Source: Paenibacillus tundrae
GTDB lineage: Bacteria > Bacillota > Bacilli > Paenibacillales > Paenibacillaceae
Assembly (NCBI RefSeq): GCF_030812775.1
Contig: NZ_JAUSTI010000007.1
Coordinates: 186,001-250,000, forward strand
Reading direction: 5' to 3'
Length of the DNA stretch: 64,000 nt
Part shown: piece by piece, positions 17,241 to 25,503 of the stretch
Layout: every line of letters begins with the position of its first letter
Numbering within the stretch: the first letter of the stretch is position 1
Notes under the pieces: generated by a model
Seen by the model: only the letters and a program-made list of their open reading frames with translations
What the model was told of the DNA's origin: nothing
Databases searched by the model: none
Position numbers and translations under genes: made by a program

Positions 17241-18428
17241 TTACTTATAGGAGTCTAACACCTGACCCAAAATTTGAATTCCTTTTACAATTTGCTCATC
17301 CGATGGTGTTGAGAAATTCAGCCTAATGGCATTACACGCTTCGCTCTCATCCACGAGGAAAGCTGTACCAGGGACAACCGCAACCCCTTGAGCAGCAGCA
17401 GTCTTGGCATATTCGAGCATCGGAACTTGATGGGGCAGATCACACCAGAGGAAAAGCCCTCCTTCGGGTTGAGTGAAGGTAATACGCTCACCCATGTGCT
17501 GCTTCAACTGTTCAATCATTAAAGCTGATTTTCTATGGTAAATTGTTCGAATGCTGTCAATATGACTGTCGTAGTCATACTCCGCCATGAACTTGTACGC
17601 CAAAATCTGTGGAAGCATAGCGGTATGTACATCCTCACCTTGCTTAGCCACAACCATCTTCTGAACAACCTCGTACGGTGCAAGCACGTAACCCACACGC
17701 AGACCCGCAGATAGAATTTTGGAGAAGGAACCTACATAAATGACAAGACCTTCAGCATCCATCGATTTAATGGTTGGAACATCTTGTCCCTTGAATCGAA
17801 GTTCACCGTATGGATTATCTTCAAGAATCATGACACCATACTTTTTCGCTAAATCATAGATTGCCTTACGCTTCTCTTCACTTGTTGTAATACCCGTTGG
17901 ATTCTGGAAGCTTGGGATCACGTAAATCAGCTTCACGTTCTGCTCTGTTTGCAGAGCATGCTCTAGCTTCTCAATATCCATTCCGTCAGTCTCCATAGGC
18001 ACACCAACTAACTTAGCCCCCGCTGCTCGAAACGTATTCAAGGAACCGATGAAGCTTGGGCTCTCACAGATTATCGTGTCACCCTCATTACAGAAAACTT
18101 TACAAGCAAGCTCAATGCCCTGTTGCGCACCAGATACGATGAACAATTCATCTGATTCTTGGCCTGTATTGAAGCCTGTTTTCAAATGTGTCGTTAGTGC
18201 TTCTCTTAGCGGGGCATATCCTTCTGTAATTCCGTATTGAAGAGCCGTCACCGGATCATGTTCCAGTATGGATTGTGTGAACGTACGTATCGCCTCAATC
18301 GGAAACGTCTCTGGTGCAGGATTACCTGCCGAGAACGGGATAACGTTCTGACCTGAAGTTGCTTTTAAAATTTCACGAATGATGGATGGCTGTAATGCAG
18401 CAATCCTGTTGGAAAATGAGTAGTCCAT
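17241..18428 (-). CDS. PLP-dependent aminotransferase, class I/II
   Basis: 395 residues from the ATG at 18428 (AGGAGGC site). Fold type I features: FSAGNPAPETFP near the N-terminus, GAQQGIELACKVF, PSFQNPTG (cofactor-binding Asn-Pro), LEDNPYGELRF (Asp that pairs with the pyridine N), the PLP lysine in YVGSFSKILSAGLRVGY, and the C-terminal carboxylate-binding Arg in AIRLNFSTP. Resembles the 2-aminoadipate / aromatic aminotransferase group that also provides the C-terminal half of MocR regulators; here no HTH domain is attached. Monocistronic. Confidence 0.9.
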   Translation of the reverse strand: MDYSFSNRIAALQPSIIREILKATSGQNVIPFSAGNPAPETFPIEAIRTFTQSILEHDPVTALQYGITEGYAPLREALTTHLKTGFNTGQESDELFIVSGAQQGIELACKVFCNEGDTIICESPSFIGSLNTFRAAGAKLVGVPMETDGMDIEKLEHALQTEQNVKLIYVIPSFQNPTGITTSEEKRKAIYDLAKKYGVMILEDNPYGELRFKGQDVPTIKSMDAEGLVIYVGSFSKILSAGLRVGYVLAPYEVVQKMVVAKQGEDVHTAMLPQILAYKFMAEYDYDSHIDSIRTIYHRKSALMIEQLKQHMGERITFTQPEGGLFLWCDLPHQVPMLEYAKTAAAQGVAVVPGTAFLVDESEACNAIRLNFSTPSDEQIVKGIQILGQVLDSYK

Positions 18429-18560
18429 CGTAATAATGCCTCCTATTTGTCGGTACATCAATTGTTGTCTGTGTTGATATTTAACCTCTATTGTCTCGAC
18501 TTGCTTGTACTTCTTACATTCGTAGATTGTATCATAAGTGAATTCATCCGTTCATCCATA

Positions 18561-18603
18561 AAATAAAAGAAACACGACTAACCGGCGAATGGTCAGTCGT
18601 GCT
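18561..18603 (-). terminator. Terminator of the hmoA-like gene
   Basis: On the minus strand GCACGACTGACC / GGTTAGTCGTGT form a 12-bp stem with wobble pairs and a 7-nt loop, followed by the T-rich TTCTTTTATTTT. Confidence 0.8.
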
Positions 18604-18610
18604 TAGCGAA

Positions 18611-18946
18611 TTATGAATTACTGAAAGAACCGCTGCCTGACTTCACTGTCTGTACCTCATACATGTTAACAGTCGTACTGATTAGATATTCTGGCTTCTC
18701 TTGCGATTTTTTCTCACGGTGTCCTTTGATATGTACATCGCTTTTCTCCCAGTTTTTCCACGCTTCTTCTGATTCCCAGCGAATGATGACAAGAACTTCT
18801 TCTTGCTCTTTGTTGCGCTTGTTGACCATCACACTGAAATCAATAAGACCTGGCATATCCATAATTGGTGATGGACCACTCCATCGTTCTACGACCTGAT
18901 CACTATACCCTTTTTGTATAATCATGCTTCGAGTTTGGATTAACAT
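18611..18946 (-). CDS. hmoA: Heme-degrading monooxygenase, HmoA/IsdG-like (ABM domain)
   Basis: 111 residues from the second ATG (18946), better spaced from AGGAGG than the first. MLIQTRSMIIQKGYSDQVV, the conserved FSVMVNKR segment, and VLVIIRWESEEAWKNWEKSD followed by HIKGH match the antibiotic-biosynthesis-monooxygenase / IsdG fold; HmoA-type proteins open heme to release iron in the cytosol. A clear Fur box lies about 110 bp upstream, which supports an iron-starvation role. A terminator follows. Confidence 0.82.
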   Translation of the reverse strand: MLIQTRSMIIQKGYSDQVVERWSGPSPIMDMPGLIDFSVMVNKRNKEQEEVLVIIRWESEEAWKNWEKSDVHIKGHREKKSQEKPEYLISTTVNMYEVQTVKSGSGSFSNS

Positions 18947-19049
18947 CATTACCTCCTACATCGGTATCAAATTTTGAACTAAATGAGGTGTAGCCATATT
19001 ACTTTGCTCTGCTAGCTTAGCTATCCTCAACTTCTATTCTAATTCAATT

Positions 19050-19072
19050 GAAAATGATTATCAATGATAATC
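19050..19072. promoter_or_regulatory. Fur box upstream of the hmoA-like gene
   Basis: GAAAATGATTATCAATGATAATC contains the near-perfect palindrome GATTATC-AAT-GATAATC, matching the Fur 7-1-7 consensus (TGATAATnATTATCA). It lies between the HmoA-like gene and the AAC(6')-like gene, both on the minus strand, hence upstream of hmoA only. Confidence 0.8.
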
Positions 19073-19110
19073 GATGTGAAGATGTGAAGCTTAAGCTGAT
19101 TTCAGGTTAC

Positions 19111-19551
19111 TCACTTCAAGTCTTTAATAAAAGCAACAATTCGATTCGCTTCTGTGAATCCAATCTTCGCATGAAATGCTTGGCTTGCATGGTTCGTAAG
19201 CTCCGTATCTGATGCGATCTGGGTACAACCTACAGACTTCGCCCATTTCTCTCCTGCTTCAACTAATCGTTTTGAGATACCTTGATTCCTGTACTCTTGC
19301 TCGACGTAAATGCCCTCAACATAGCCAACAGGCGAGGAATTAGATCCTTCAACATAATCAGTTCTTATCGATAAGTGAATAAATCCAACGTACCTCTGTT
19401 GAGCCTTTGCAAGATACAGCATATCTTTATCTGATTGTAATACATCTTCAAAGCCAGCTCTTAAGTGTTCCCACGTATTCTCGGGCCATAATTTTAAGGC
19501 TAATTGTGTCACTTCATCTAGGGTTGTCTCATCTGCCTGTACAATCTCCAT
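19111..19551 (-). CDS. AAC(6')-like aminoglycoside N-acetyltransferase (GNAT)
   Basis: 146 residues from the ATG at 19551 (GAAGG site); the frame is open 21 codons further, but its first ATG is only 3 nt from GGAG. The pattern LALKLWPENTWEHL, RTDYVEGSNSSPVGYVEGIY, QEYRNQGISKRLVEAGEKWA and GCTQIASDTELTNHASQAFH, then IGFTEANRIVAFIKDL, follows AAC(6')-I enzymes closely (SPVGYVEGI and ASD-hN-SqaFH are diagnostic). Such enzymes acetylate the 6'-amino group of aminoglycosides. It is probably a chromosomal homologue; actual resistance is not proven. Confidence 0.8.
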   Translation of the reverse strand: MEIVQADETTLDEVTQLALKLWPENTWEHLRAGFEDVLQSDKDMLYLAKAQQRYVGFIHLSIRTDYVEGSNSSPVGYVEGIYVEQEYRNQGISKRLVEAGEKWAKSVGCTQIASDTELTNHASQAFHAKIGFTEANRIVAFIKDLK

Positions 19552-19620
19552 CCCTGCACCTTCTTTTCTTATAATTAGTTTCCCATCATCAATGTAAGCC
19601 TTATTAAATATCATTTGCTC

Positions 19621-20094
19621 CTAGCTCGCAGTAATTGTTATGGCACAGGGTAAACTCGAATTCTTGATCGTTACCGTGTATTTCTTCATTTGCTTATCTG
19701 CACATTCATCCCATTTGTCTGAGAACAGATAGAACATATCTCCAAAGTTCATTCCTTCGGGTAAATTATCTTCGAATTTGATCTCCGCAATCTCCGAATC
19801 AGGTAATTCGTCTAACACCTTTACCTTAGCGTGAAAAACCATGCCCAAACTTCCGTTCAACTTATAAATACCGTAGGGAGTGAGTTCGAATTCTACCGCT
19901 CCTGTCTCCTCATACAGCTCTCGACTTGCAGTTTCTAACATCGTTTCCCCTGGTTCTCTATTGCCCCCTGGGATCTCCCAACCTCCTCGTTTGCTATTTT
20001 TAATAATTATGAACTTATCTTCAAAGGTTGTGAGCATAATTGCAAACTGTATTGCATCATGATTAATCTCATTAATATCATACCAATAGCTCAT
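19621..20094 (-). CDS. Nudix hydrolase
   Basis: 157 residues from the ATG at 20094 (GAAGGA site; an ATG six codons earlier has none). The Nudix box is complete: GGNREPGETMLETASRELYE then ETGA, matching GX5EX7REUXEEXGU. This motif binds Mg and hydrolyses nucleoside-diphosphate-linked substrates. The substrate is unknown. It is 69 bp upstream of the AAC(6')-like start and may be co-transcribed with it. Confidence 0.9.
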   Translation of the reverse strand: MSYWYDINEINHDAIQFAIMLTTFEDKFIIIKNSKRGGWEIPGGNREPGETMLETASRELYEETGAVEFELTPYGIYKLNGSLGMVFHAKVKVLDELPDSEIAEIKFEDNLPEGMNFGDMFYLFSDKWDECADKQMKKYTVTIKNSSLPCAITITAS

Positions 20095-20161
20095 GCTATC
20101 CTTCTTCCTCATGTTTATTTATGTTTCTCAATAGTCGATATACTGAATAATTGATTTATAA

Positions 20162-20683
20162 TTAAAGGCTTCTATTATTTTCTATTCTGCTTATAAATTC
20201 ATCTACTTGTTTTCTAGTATTCAAAATAATGACTTGTTTATCTCCCTGCATATGTTCGAGCTTCTTCAGAACGTTCATTCCACTTCTTTTCTTATAATTC
20301 CAGACCCATTTCACGAATTCCCAATCCAACTTTTCATTACATCCTTCATTCATATCGGGTCTACTCTTGTTATGGTACATCAATCGCCGTTTGATAATTC
20401 GATAGCAGCATAAGAGCCTGGGCATATCCAAAAAGATAATGACATCCGCTCTCTCCATCCTCGTATTCATTGTTCTTGAATAGTTGCCGTCCATAATCCA
20501 TTGATCTTGATTAGTAAACTTATTAATCATCTGATCCCACTCATCATTCGGTTTAGGAACCCAGTTTGGATTCCAGAAGTAAGCATCTAAATGAATCACA
20601 GGAAGATTAAGCATGTTACCTAACTTTTTGGAAAGCGTTGATTTACCAGAACCGCCTGATCCTATTATCAATATTCGATTCAT
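20162..20683 (-). CDS. P-loop kinase, FlaR / 'DNA topology modulation protein' family
   Basis: 173 residues. Walker A GSGGSGKST at residues 8-16, then LPVIHLDAYFWNPNW, WIMDGNYSRTM, VIIFLDMPRLLCCYRIIKRR and CNEKLDWEFVKWVWNYKKR, all diagnostic of the FlaR-like adenylate-kinase-related family. The family's substrate is not established, and the old name reflects a topology phenotype. AAGGAG precedes the ATG. Confidence 0.88.
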   Translation of the reverse strand: MNRILIIGSGGSGKSTLSKKLGNMLNLPVIHLDAYFWNPNWVPKPNDEWDQMINKFTNQDQWIMDGNYSRTMNTRMERADVIIFLDMPRLLCCYRIIKRRLMYHNKSRPDMNEGCNEKLDWEFVKWVWNYKKRSGMNVLKKLEHMQGDKQVIILNTRKQVDEFISRIENNRSL

Positions 20684-20722
20684 TTCGTTCTCCTTATGTC
20701 ATCAGAGTTCTGAAATTTTTAC

Positions 20723-21055
20723 TTATTCGATTATCTTGCTTTTATTTATAGGCTTGTTCTTCAGGAAAAATAACGACCACCAAAAAAACAAAAATATTGT
20801 TCCTTCAACGACAAAAATAGCCCCAATAGAACCGCGCTGTAGTTGAATAATTAAATATTGCAATTCATCCAATCCATCGTTTCTTCGAATACTAAGGATA
20901 ACAAAAGTTATTGGGATTAACATGGATAAAACAATGGACAGTATTGATAGATTCAATAGCTTTCTACGAAATACACTTACGATTGCACCCCCAAGGGTCA
21001 AGAGGAAGAACAACCAGAACAGTATTAACATCCATCCAGGAAGTGTTTCATACAT
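20723..21055 (-). CDS. Hypothetical small membrane protein
   Basis: 110 residues with three predicted membrane segments (about 7-27, 33-55 and 78-97) and a Lys-rich cytoplasmic end. No ribosome site stands out. Lies 39 bp upstream of the FlaR-like gene on the same strand. Not recognised. Confidence 0.6.
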   Translation of the reverse strand: MYETLPGWMLILFWLFFLLTLGGAIVSVFRRKLLNLSILSIVLSMLIPITFVILSIRRNDGLDELQYLIIQLQRGSIGAIFVVEGTIFLFFWWSLFFLKNKPINKSKIIE

Positions 21056-21110
21056 ATGTAGTCTCAGCCTTCCCCTGATAATCTCGGGATAAAAGATAAT
21101 TCACAGCAAA

Positions 21111-21653
21111 TTACTTACTCCAATCACTTGATAACATACTATAAGTCACAATGTTCTCATAATGATCGTAAAGCCACTGAGCTTCTCTTGAAATGCCTTC
21201 TTCTACAAAACCAATACGTTCTGGAATAGATCGACTTCTTAGATTGGTTTCTGCACATTGAATAATTACGCGATTTAACTTAAACTCAGCAAACAAATAA
21301 TCTAATAATGCCTTGATCGATGTTGATATAATTCCGCGGCCTTCGAATGACTCTGATAAGAGATACCCAATACTTGTTTCTTTGTTCTTCCAATCAATGT
21401 AATGCAGTCCAATCATTCCAACCAACTTCTGGTTGTACCATATTCCTGCATCAAATCCGTTTCTCTCTTCAAGATTTTGAGCCCACATCGCTATAACAGA
21501 ATCTAAGTCGGATGGGGATTGACGTTTATCAACCCACAGTAGCCATTTTCGGAGATGCGCTCTATTATTATCAATTAATGTGTACAATTCATCCCGATCT
21601 CTCGGTTGTATTATATTGATTGAAATTGATTCATTAACTTGAAAAGGAAACAT
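21111..21653 (-). CDS. GNAT acetyltransferase, RimJ/RimL (YdaF) type
   Basis: 180 residues from the ATG at 21653, which is correctly spaced from GGGGG. Pattern of the ribosomal-protein Ser/Ala acetyltransferase group: IIQPRDRDELYTLIDNNRAH, LRKWLLWVDKRQSP, IGYLLSESFEGRGIISTSIK (acetyl-CoA loop), INRVIIQCAE-like segment and NLRSRSIPERIGFVEEGISR. The exact substrate is not readable. It begins 10 bp after the VOC gene, so the two form an operon. Confidence 0.88.
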   Translation of the reverse strand: MFPFQVNESISINIIQPRDRDELYTLIDNNRAHLRKWLLWVDKRQSPSDLDSVIAMWAQNLEERNGFDAGIWYNQKLVGMIGLHYIDWKNKETSIGYLLSESFEGRGIISTSIKALLDYLFAEFKLNRVIIQCAETNLRSRSIPERIGFVEEGISREAQWLYDHYENIVTYSMLSSDWSK

Positions 21654-21663
21654 GGTCATCCCC

Positions 21664-22125
21664 CTACTCCTCCTTAATCAAATTTTCCCACTCTTCAAAT
21701 GATAGTTTATCTGTTATTGATTTGAACTTTTCAGGTACAGAAACAAAACACATCAACTCCAGACTATTCCCATCAGGATCGTTAAAGTATACGGAGGCAT
21801 TCCCTTGGTTTGCACGTACAAAAGGTTCAACTGAACTTCTTCTCCCAAAAGGAACAGGTTCAACACCAATCGTTTTTAGCCAATCCATACTATGTTTCAG
21901 TTCCTCATAACTTACTCTAAATGCAATATGTCTGATCGAAGGATGATATGGAAGTCGATGTTCCTCTCCTTCCCAAAGACCTAGCCAGCTCTTCTCTTTC
22001 TCAATCCAGAAAAAAGCCGTGTCCTCATCTTCCCAGGCAAGCTCCAGTCCTAGTTTTGAATAAAAATCGATTGATCTATTTTTGTTACTTATCGGTAAAT
22101 GAGCTTCATACAGTCCTAGAATCAT
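21664..22125 (-). CDS. VOC family (glyoxalase/bleomycin-resistance fold) protein
   Basis: 153 residues. N-terminal beta-alpha module (YEAHLPISNKNRSIDFYSKL, LELAWEDEDTAFFWIE) and C-terminal module with RHIAFRVSYEELKHSMDWLK and VYFNDPDGNSLELMCFV, giving His and Glu metal-ligand positions typical of the fold. AAGGAG precedes the ATG. The substrate is unknown; members include glyoxalase I, fosfomycin-resistance enzymes and dioxygenases. Confidence 0.85.
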   Translation of the reverse strand: MILGLYEAHLPISNKNRSIDFYSKLGLELAWEDEDTAFFWIEKEKSWLGLWEGEEHRLPYHPSIRHIAFRVSYEELKHSMDWLKTIGVEPVPFGRRSSVEPFVRANQGNASVYFNDPDGNSLELMCFVSVPEKFKSITDKLSFEEWENLIKEE

Positions 22126-22145
22126 TCATTTCAACTCCTTCAACG

Positions 22146-22307
22146 TTATAACTGCAAATCGCATCTATCAAATGCTTTATTCGCCTGAATCAGCGCAACT
22201 GCGTCAGTAATTGCATTCTTCTGAGACTCCGTTAATTTTCCTTCATCCCCCTCAAAATCAAATACGTTGATTTCACCATATTCAATCACTGCATTGCATT
22301 CTAGCAA
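22146..22307 (-). CDS. Possible small ORF or gene remnant
   Basis: A 53-codon frame from TTG at 22307, 9 bp after the PhzF gene. The translation is gene-like and acidic (EYGEINVFDFEGDEGKL, then TESQKNAITDAVALIQANKA and ending DRCDLQL), with a stop just upstream in the same frame and no ribosome site. It could be the C-terminus of a lost gene or a translationally coupled small protein. Not recognised. Confidence 0.35.
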   Translation of the reverse strand: MLECNAVIEYGEINVFDFEGDEGKLTESQKNAITDAVALIQANKAFDRCDLQL

Positions 22308-22315
22308 ACAATCAA

Positions 22316-23212
22316 TTAACCATCGTAGTCAAAGTCAAGCTCACGAACATAGACTCCTGTTCCCGAGATGTACACGTCTATACGATCCTGCTCACGGGTT
22401 ACATTTACCAACACTTGTCCATCTTTATCAACTTCTGTACCCTGTTCCACGATGAATTCTATGTTAGTTGCTTCTCGATCAAGATATGTCAAATAATAAG
22501 CTCCCATCACACCAGATGCAGTTCCTGTTATCGCATCTTCGATCGTACCTGAGTACGGTGAAGAAAAGTGTCTAGCATGCATCAATGCCTCTTGCTTAAC
22601 TGTATCTAATCCAAAAGGATGCACAGAAGACCTTGGATTCTCGGCCAAGATCTCTGGGAACATATTATTATTAGACTTCATTCGACTGAAGCTCTCTAAG
22701 TTTCTAATAGGCACCAACAACGTCCATGTTCCTGTACTGCCATACACAATTGGCATAGATGGATCGATCTCTTCTTCCATTAAACCCATGCTCTCAGCCA
22801 GCTGCTTAACTGACCCTTGAAATGGAACAAACTGAGGATGATCCTGCTTCATCGTTACCATCAGATCGTTATTAATATAATTGAACCTTATAGGTAGGAT
22901 GCCAACATTCGTTTCAATCGTAACAGCACTTTGGGATGCGCCTATGACACCGCGTGTCTTTAAACAATACATCGAAGCCATCGTTGCATGTCCACATAAG
23001 TTGATCTCATGTCCTGGTGTAAAATATCTTAGTCGATAATCCGCATGACTGGATTTTAGAACAAATACGGTCTCATTGAATCCAACAGAACGTGCAATGG
23101 ATTGCATTGCCTTTTCAGACAAGTGATCCGCGTCCAAAACAACTCCCGCCGGGTTTCCCATATTAGGTTCTGAAGAGAATGCATCATAATGTAAAACTTG
23201 TATTGTAGGCAT
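22316..23212 (-). CDS. PhzF family isomerase-like protein
   Basis: 298 residues from the ATG at 23212 (GTGGGA upstream). Two-domain diaminopimelate-epimerase-like fold: VLHYDAFSSEPNMGNPAGVV with catalytic Glu in VGFNETVFV, then RYFTPGHEINLCGHATMAS, and in the second half DAITGTASGVMGAYYL. This family includes PhzF of phenazine synthesis, but most members have unknown substrates, and no other phenazine gene is nearby. Monocistronic apart from the small frame after it. Confidence 0.88.
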   Translation of the reverse strand: MPTIQVLHYDAFSSEPNMGNPAGVVLDADHLSEKAMQSIARSVGFNETVFVLKSSHADYRLRYFTPGHEINLCGHATMASMYCLKTRGVIGASQSAVTIETNVGILPIRFNYINNDLMVTMKQDHPQFVPFQGSVKQLAESMGLMEEEIDPSMPIVYGSTGTWTLLVPIRNLESFSRMKSNNNMFPEILAENPRSSVHPFGLDTVKQEALMHARHFSSPYSGTIEDAITGTASGVMGAYYLTYLDREATNIEFIVEQGTEVDKDGQVLVNVTREQDRIDVYISGTGVYVRELDFDYDG

Positions 23213-23326
23213 GTCTATTCCCACTTTCAAAGTTTCTTAGATATAGATATTGCTCATCCGATAGAATTACTACCTACATGATAACCCCGATAACACGAAT
23301 TATGAAAAACCTTTTGAATTCCATAA

Positions 23327-23446
23327 TTATACTTGAGCAGTGCTTTTTCTACCAAATATCATGAGCGCATTTTTCCCATTTGACTCACCAATCTTTCTCC
23401 AGCTTCCTGTATGATGGAATGCCTCTTTTAATTCTTGTCCAAGCAT
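23327..23446 (-). CDS. Small protein, 39 residues
   Basis: ATG at 23446 has AAGGAG eight bases upstream. The product starts MLGQELKEAFHHTGSWRKIG, continues with ESNGKNALMIFGRK and ends in STAQV; it is basic and soluble. The frame is open about 20 codons further upstream, so it might be the 3' remnant of a longer gene, but the well-placed ribosome site favours a real small gene. Family unknown. Confidence 0.5.
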   Translation of the reverse strand: MLGQELKEAFHHTGSWRKIGESNGKNALMIFGRKSTAQV

Positions 23447-23497
23447 TCTATGGCTCCTTGCATAAGATGTGAATAGATAGAAAGCGAGGTGATAAAC

Positions 23498-23950
23498 ATG
23501 CCTATTCAATTTCTAGATTCACGATTGTCTCTTCATAACACCTTTAGCTCTGGTACTGAAATACTATCAACAACGCCTGTATTAGTAGGCGATATTGGTC
23601 TTCAAACGGTTGCAGCTATAGGAACTCCCAATCAAAGTGACGTACGCATTCAACTCTGGGGAACAGTTGGTGTTTCTAGATCTGTTTCAAACGTAGTCAA
23701 TATTTATGTTGTCCGAGGAGGTACCGGAGCTTTCGGTTCAGGTATCATTATCTTCAATTCTACAATCGACTTATCCTCCGGTCCTGGCAGTAGATTATTT
23801 AGTTTTGCTGCTGGTGATTTCCCTCCGGCAATTAATGTTGCAACTGGTCAAATTCGATATACGATGTTTGTTGGAAGCACATCAGTAGATCCTGTAACTG
23901 TTATTGGCCCTGTATCCTTTAATGGCTCTGCTCAAGCAGGGACTTCATAA
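23498..23950 (+). CDS. Beta-rich hypothetical protein, possible spore-surface protein
   Basis: 150 residues from the ATG at 23498 (GAGGTGATAAAC site, the same arrangement as the BNR gene start). No signal peptide and no Cys. Ser/Thr/Val/Ile/Gly-rich with alternating beta pattern (VRIQLWGTVGVSRSV-like, NIYVVRGGTGAFGSGIIIF, VATGQIRYTMFVG). It resembles small exosporium or coat proteins of bacilli in style; function is inference. Monocistronic. Confidence 0.6.
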   Translation: MPIQFLDSRLSLHNTFSSGTEILSTTPVLVGDIGLQTVAAIGTPNQSDVRIQLWGTVGVSRSVSNVVNIYVVRGGTGAFGSGIIIFNSTIDLSSGPGSRLFSFAAGDFPPAINVATGQIRYTMFVGSTSVDPVTVIGPVSFNGSAQAGTS

Positions 23951-23957
23951 AAAATCT

Positions 23958-24031
23958 ATAGAGAAAGGCGAGAATAGGAACGTCCCAGTCATATGCTGCG
24001 TGTTCGGCTGTTCGTTTCATTCTCGCTCTAT
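23958..24031. terminator. Long hairpin between convergent genes
   Basis: TAGAG and CGAGAAT on the left pair with ATTCTCG and CTCTA on the right, with a bulge and a large loop, between the beta-rich gene (+) and the anti-sigma gene (-). It overlaps the anti-sigma stop. T-runs are weak, so termination is uncertain. Confidence 0.4.
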
Positions 24032-25503
24032 GGATTGAGAAGAACAGACCAATTGGGGTCTTGATAACGTTTATCAACGACTTCTCTAATGAGAGTAAGC
24101 TGCTCAGGAATATGACTCAATCCCTTAATTTCAAAATGATATGGTTGCTTCATCCCACGATCTCCCATACTAATCAATCCTTCACGCCAATTGTCAGGCA
24201 AAGTATTCACTAAAAACGATACACCGCGGCGGTCTACTTCGTACTCATTACCTAATACATCGACTGCTTTCCATACATTGTTGTCAAATTCATTTTCTAA
24301 CTCTGCATAGAAAGAAATGACCATTTCATTTGTGTCTTGTTCTATATCGGATTTCTCAAGAACTGTCCCGTTCAACTCAAAGTGATCATTCAATACTTGA
24401 TATCCTTTTGGGTCTACTAATTCAGCGGGTTTAAACGCAATCTGGCTTCCATCCAGCTCTGCAACGGAGTAGGCATCTAAGACAAAACGGTAAGGTTCTT
24501 CTTCAGGTAAGTACTTAAATGTGTAACTCCAGTGCATTTTCCCATTACCAATGACCATATGATCAGATGTCATCAAACTATCCATAAAACCCTGTTTTCT
24601 CGGATTCACAGCATGAATCTCTTCCTTATCCATTGTCTCAAAATGGAAGCTCAGCATCTGGTTTTCCCATAAATCTCCCGGTGATCTAGCCATGGCTTCA
24701 TCACTAAGCTCTGTCTCCAGTTCTAGACGCACACCCTGTACCATTCTCGTCAGCCGCTTCAACGTCACCGTCATTCCATGTGGTGTTGTATAACTTCCGG
24801 ACAACTCTTCGATGGTAGTCTTGCTATTTGCCTCTTTCATATCCATATCGAAACTAAAGTTCCAATCCCCTTCAATGGGTGTTTCATTCCGCTGACCTAG
24901 TTTCTGAACATTTCCTTCAATGGTAATCCGGTCTGTCTGTAAAGGCTCCCTGAAAAAGGCGACTAAGTAATAAAAATCATTCGTGTATCCCATATCGTAC
25001 ATGGTGTCTACCTTATTTCCTTCACGATCCTTAATCGTAATTTGGTTCTCATTGCCAATGACCAATTTGTCACGATTATGCTTCCCTTTGGGATCAAATA
25101 GCTGTAGAGCAATCGTCACCCGTGTCGGATCGGCCACAGCTTCATTGATTACGAGCGTATAACCTTTGTCTTTTACTTTAATATGAGGATTATGAACCAA
25201 CCCTAACTCTTGTGCTCGCAGTAATCCGATATCCGGGTTATCTTTAGCGAATAAAGATCGGAGCATCTCAGAAAATATCGGCACAGTCGAAACCGAAATC
25301 GCACTGAGAAGAACAAAGAAGACAACAGCCGCAGCTAACCATCTCCACCGGTTACTAGGAAATCTCTTCTTCCTCTTCTGTTTAGGTAAAGAAGATAATA
25401 CATTTTCGACAGCATTCTGAACTGGATCAGGAATGGCTACGTCTTCTGCTTTGGACTTCAACAATGACTTGAGTTCGCGATCAAGTGCATCATGATGATT
25501 CAT
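24028..25503 (-). CDS. DUF4179-containing anti-sigma factor
   Basis: 491 residues: a cytoplasmic N-terminal region (1-50) with the sigma-binding helix area, a membrane helix (about 51-72, WRWLAAAVVFFVLLSAISV), then DUF4179 (about 75-230; RAQELGLVHNPHIKVKDKGYT, VADPTRVTIALQLFDPKGKH) and further beta domains. Its start overlaps the end of the sigma-factor gene by 14 nt (AAAGGAG site inside that gene). The arrangement is that of ECF sigma / transmembrane anti-sigma pairs that report envelope stress. The signal is unknown. Confidence 0.88.
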   Translation of the reverse strand: MNHHDALDRELKSLLKSKAEDVAIPDPVQNAVENVLSSLPKQKRKKRFPSNRWRWLAAAVVFFVLLSAISVSTVPIFSEMLRSLFAKDNPDIGLLRAQELGLVHNPHIKVKDKGYTLVINEAVADPTRVTIALQLFDPKGKHNRDKLVIGNENQITIKDREGNKVDTMYDMGYTNDFYYLVAFFREPLQTDRITIEGNVQKLGQRNETPIEGDWNFSFDMDMKEANSKTTIEELSGSYTTPHGMTVTLKRLTRMVQGVRLELETELSDEAMARSPGDLWENQMLSFHFETMDKEEIHAVNPRKQGFMDSLMTSDHMVIGNGKMHWSYTFKYLPEEEPYRFVLDAYSVAELDGSQIAFKPAELVDPKGYQVLNDHFELNGTVLEKSDIEQDTNEMVISFYAELENEFDNNVWKAVDVLGNEYEVDRRGVSFLVNTLPDNWREGLISMGDRGMKQPYHFEIKGLSHIPEQLTLIREVVDKRYQDPNWSVLLNP

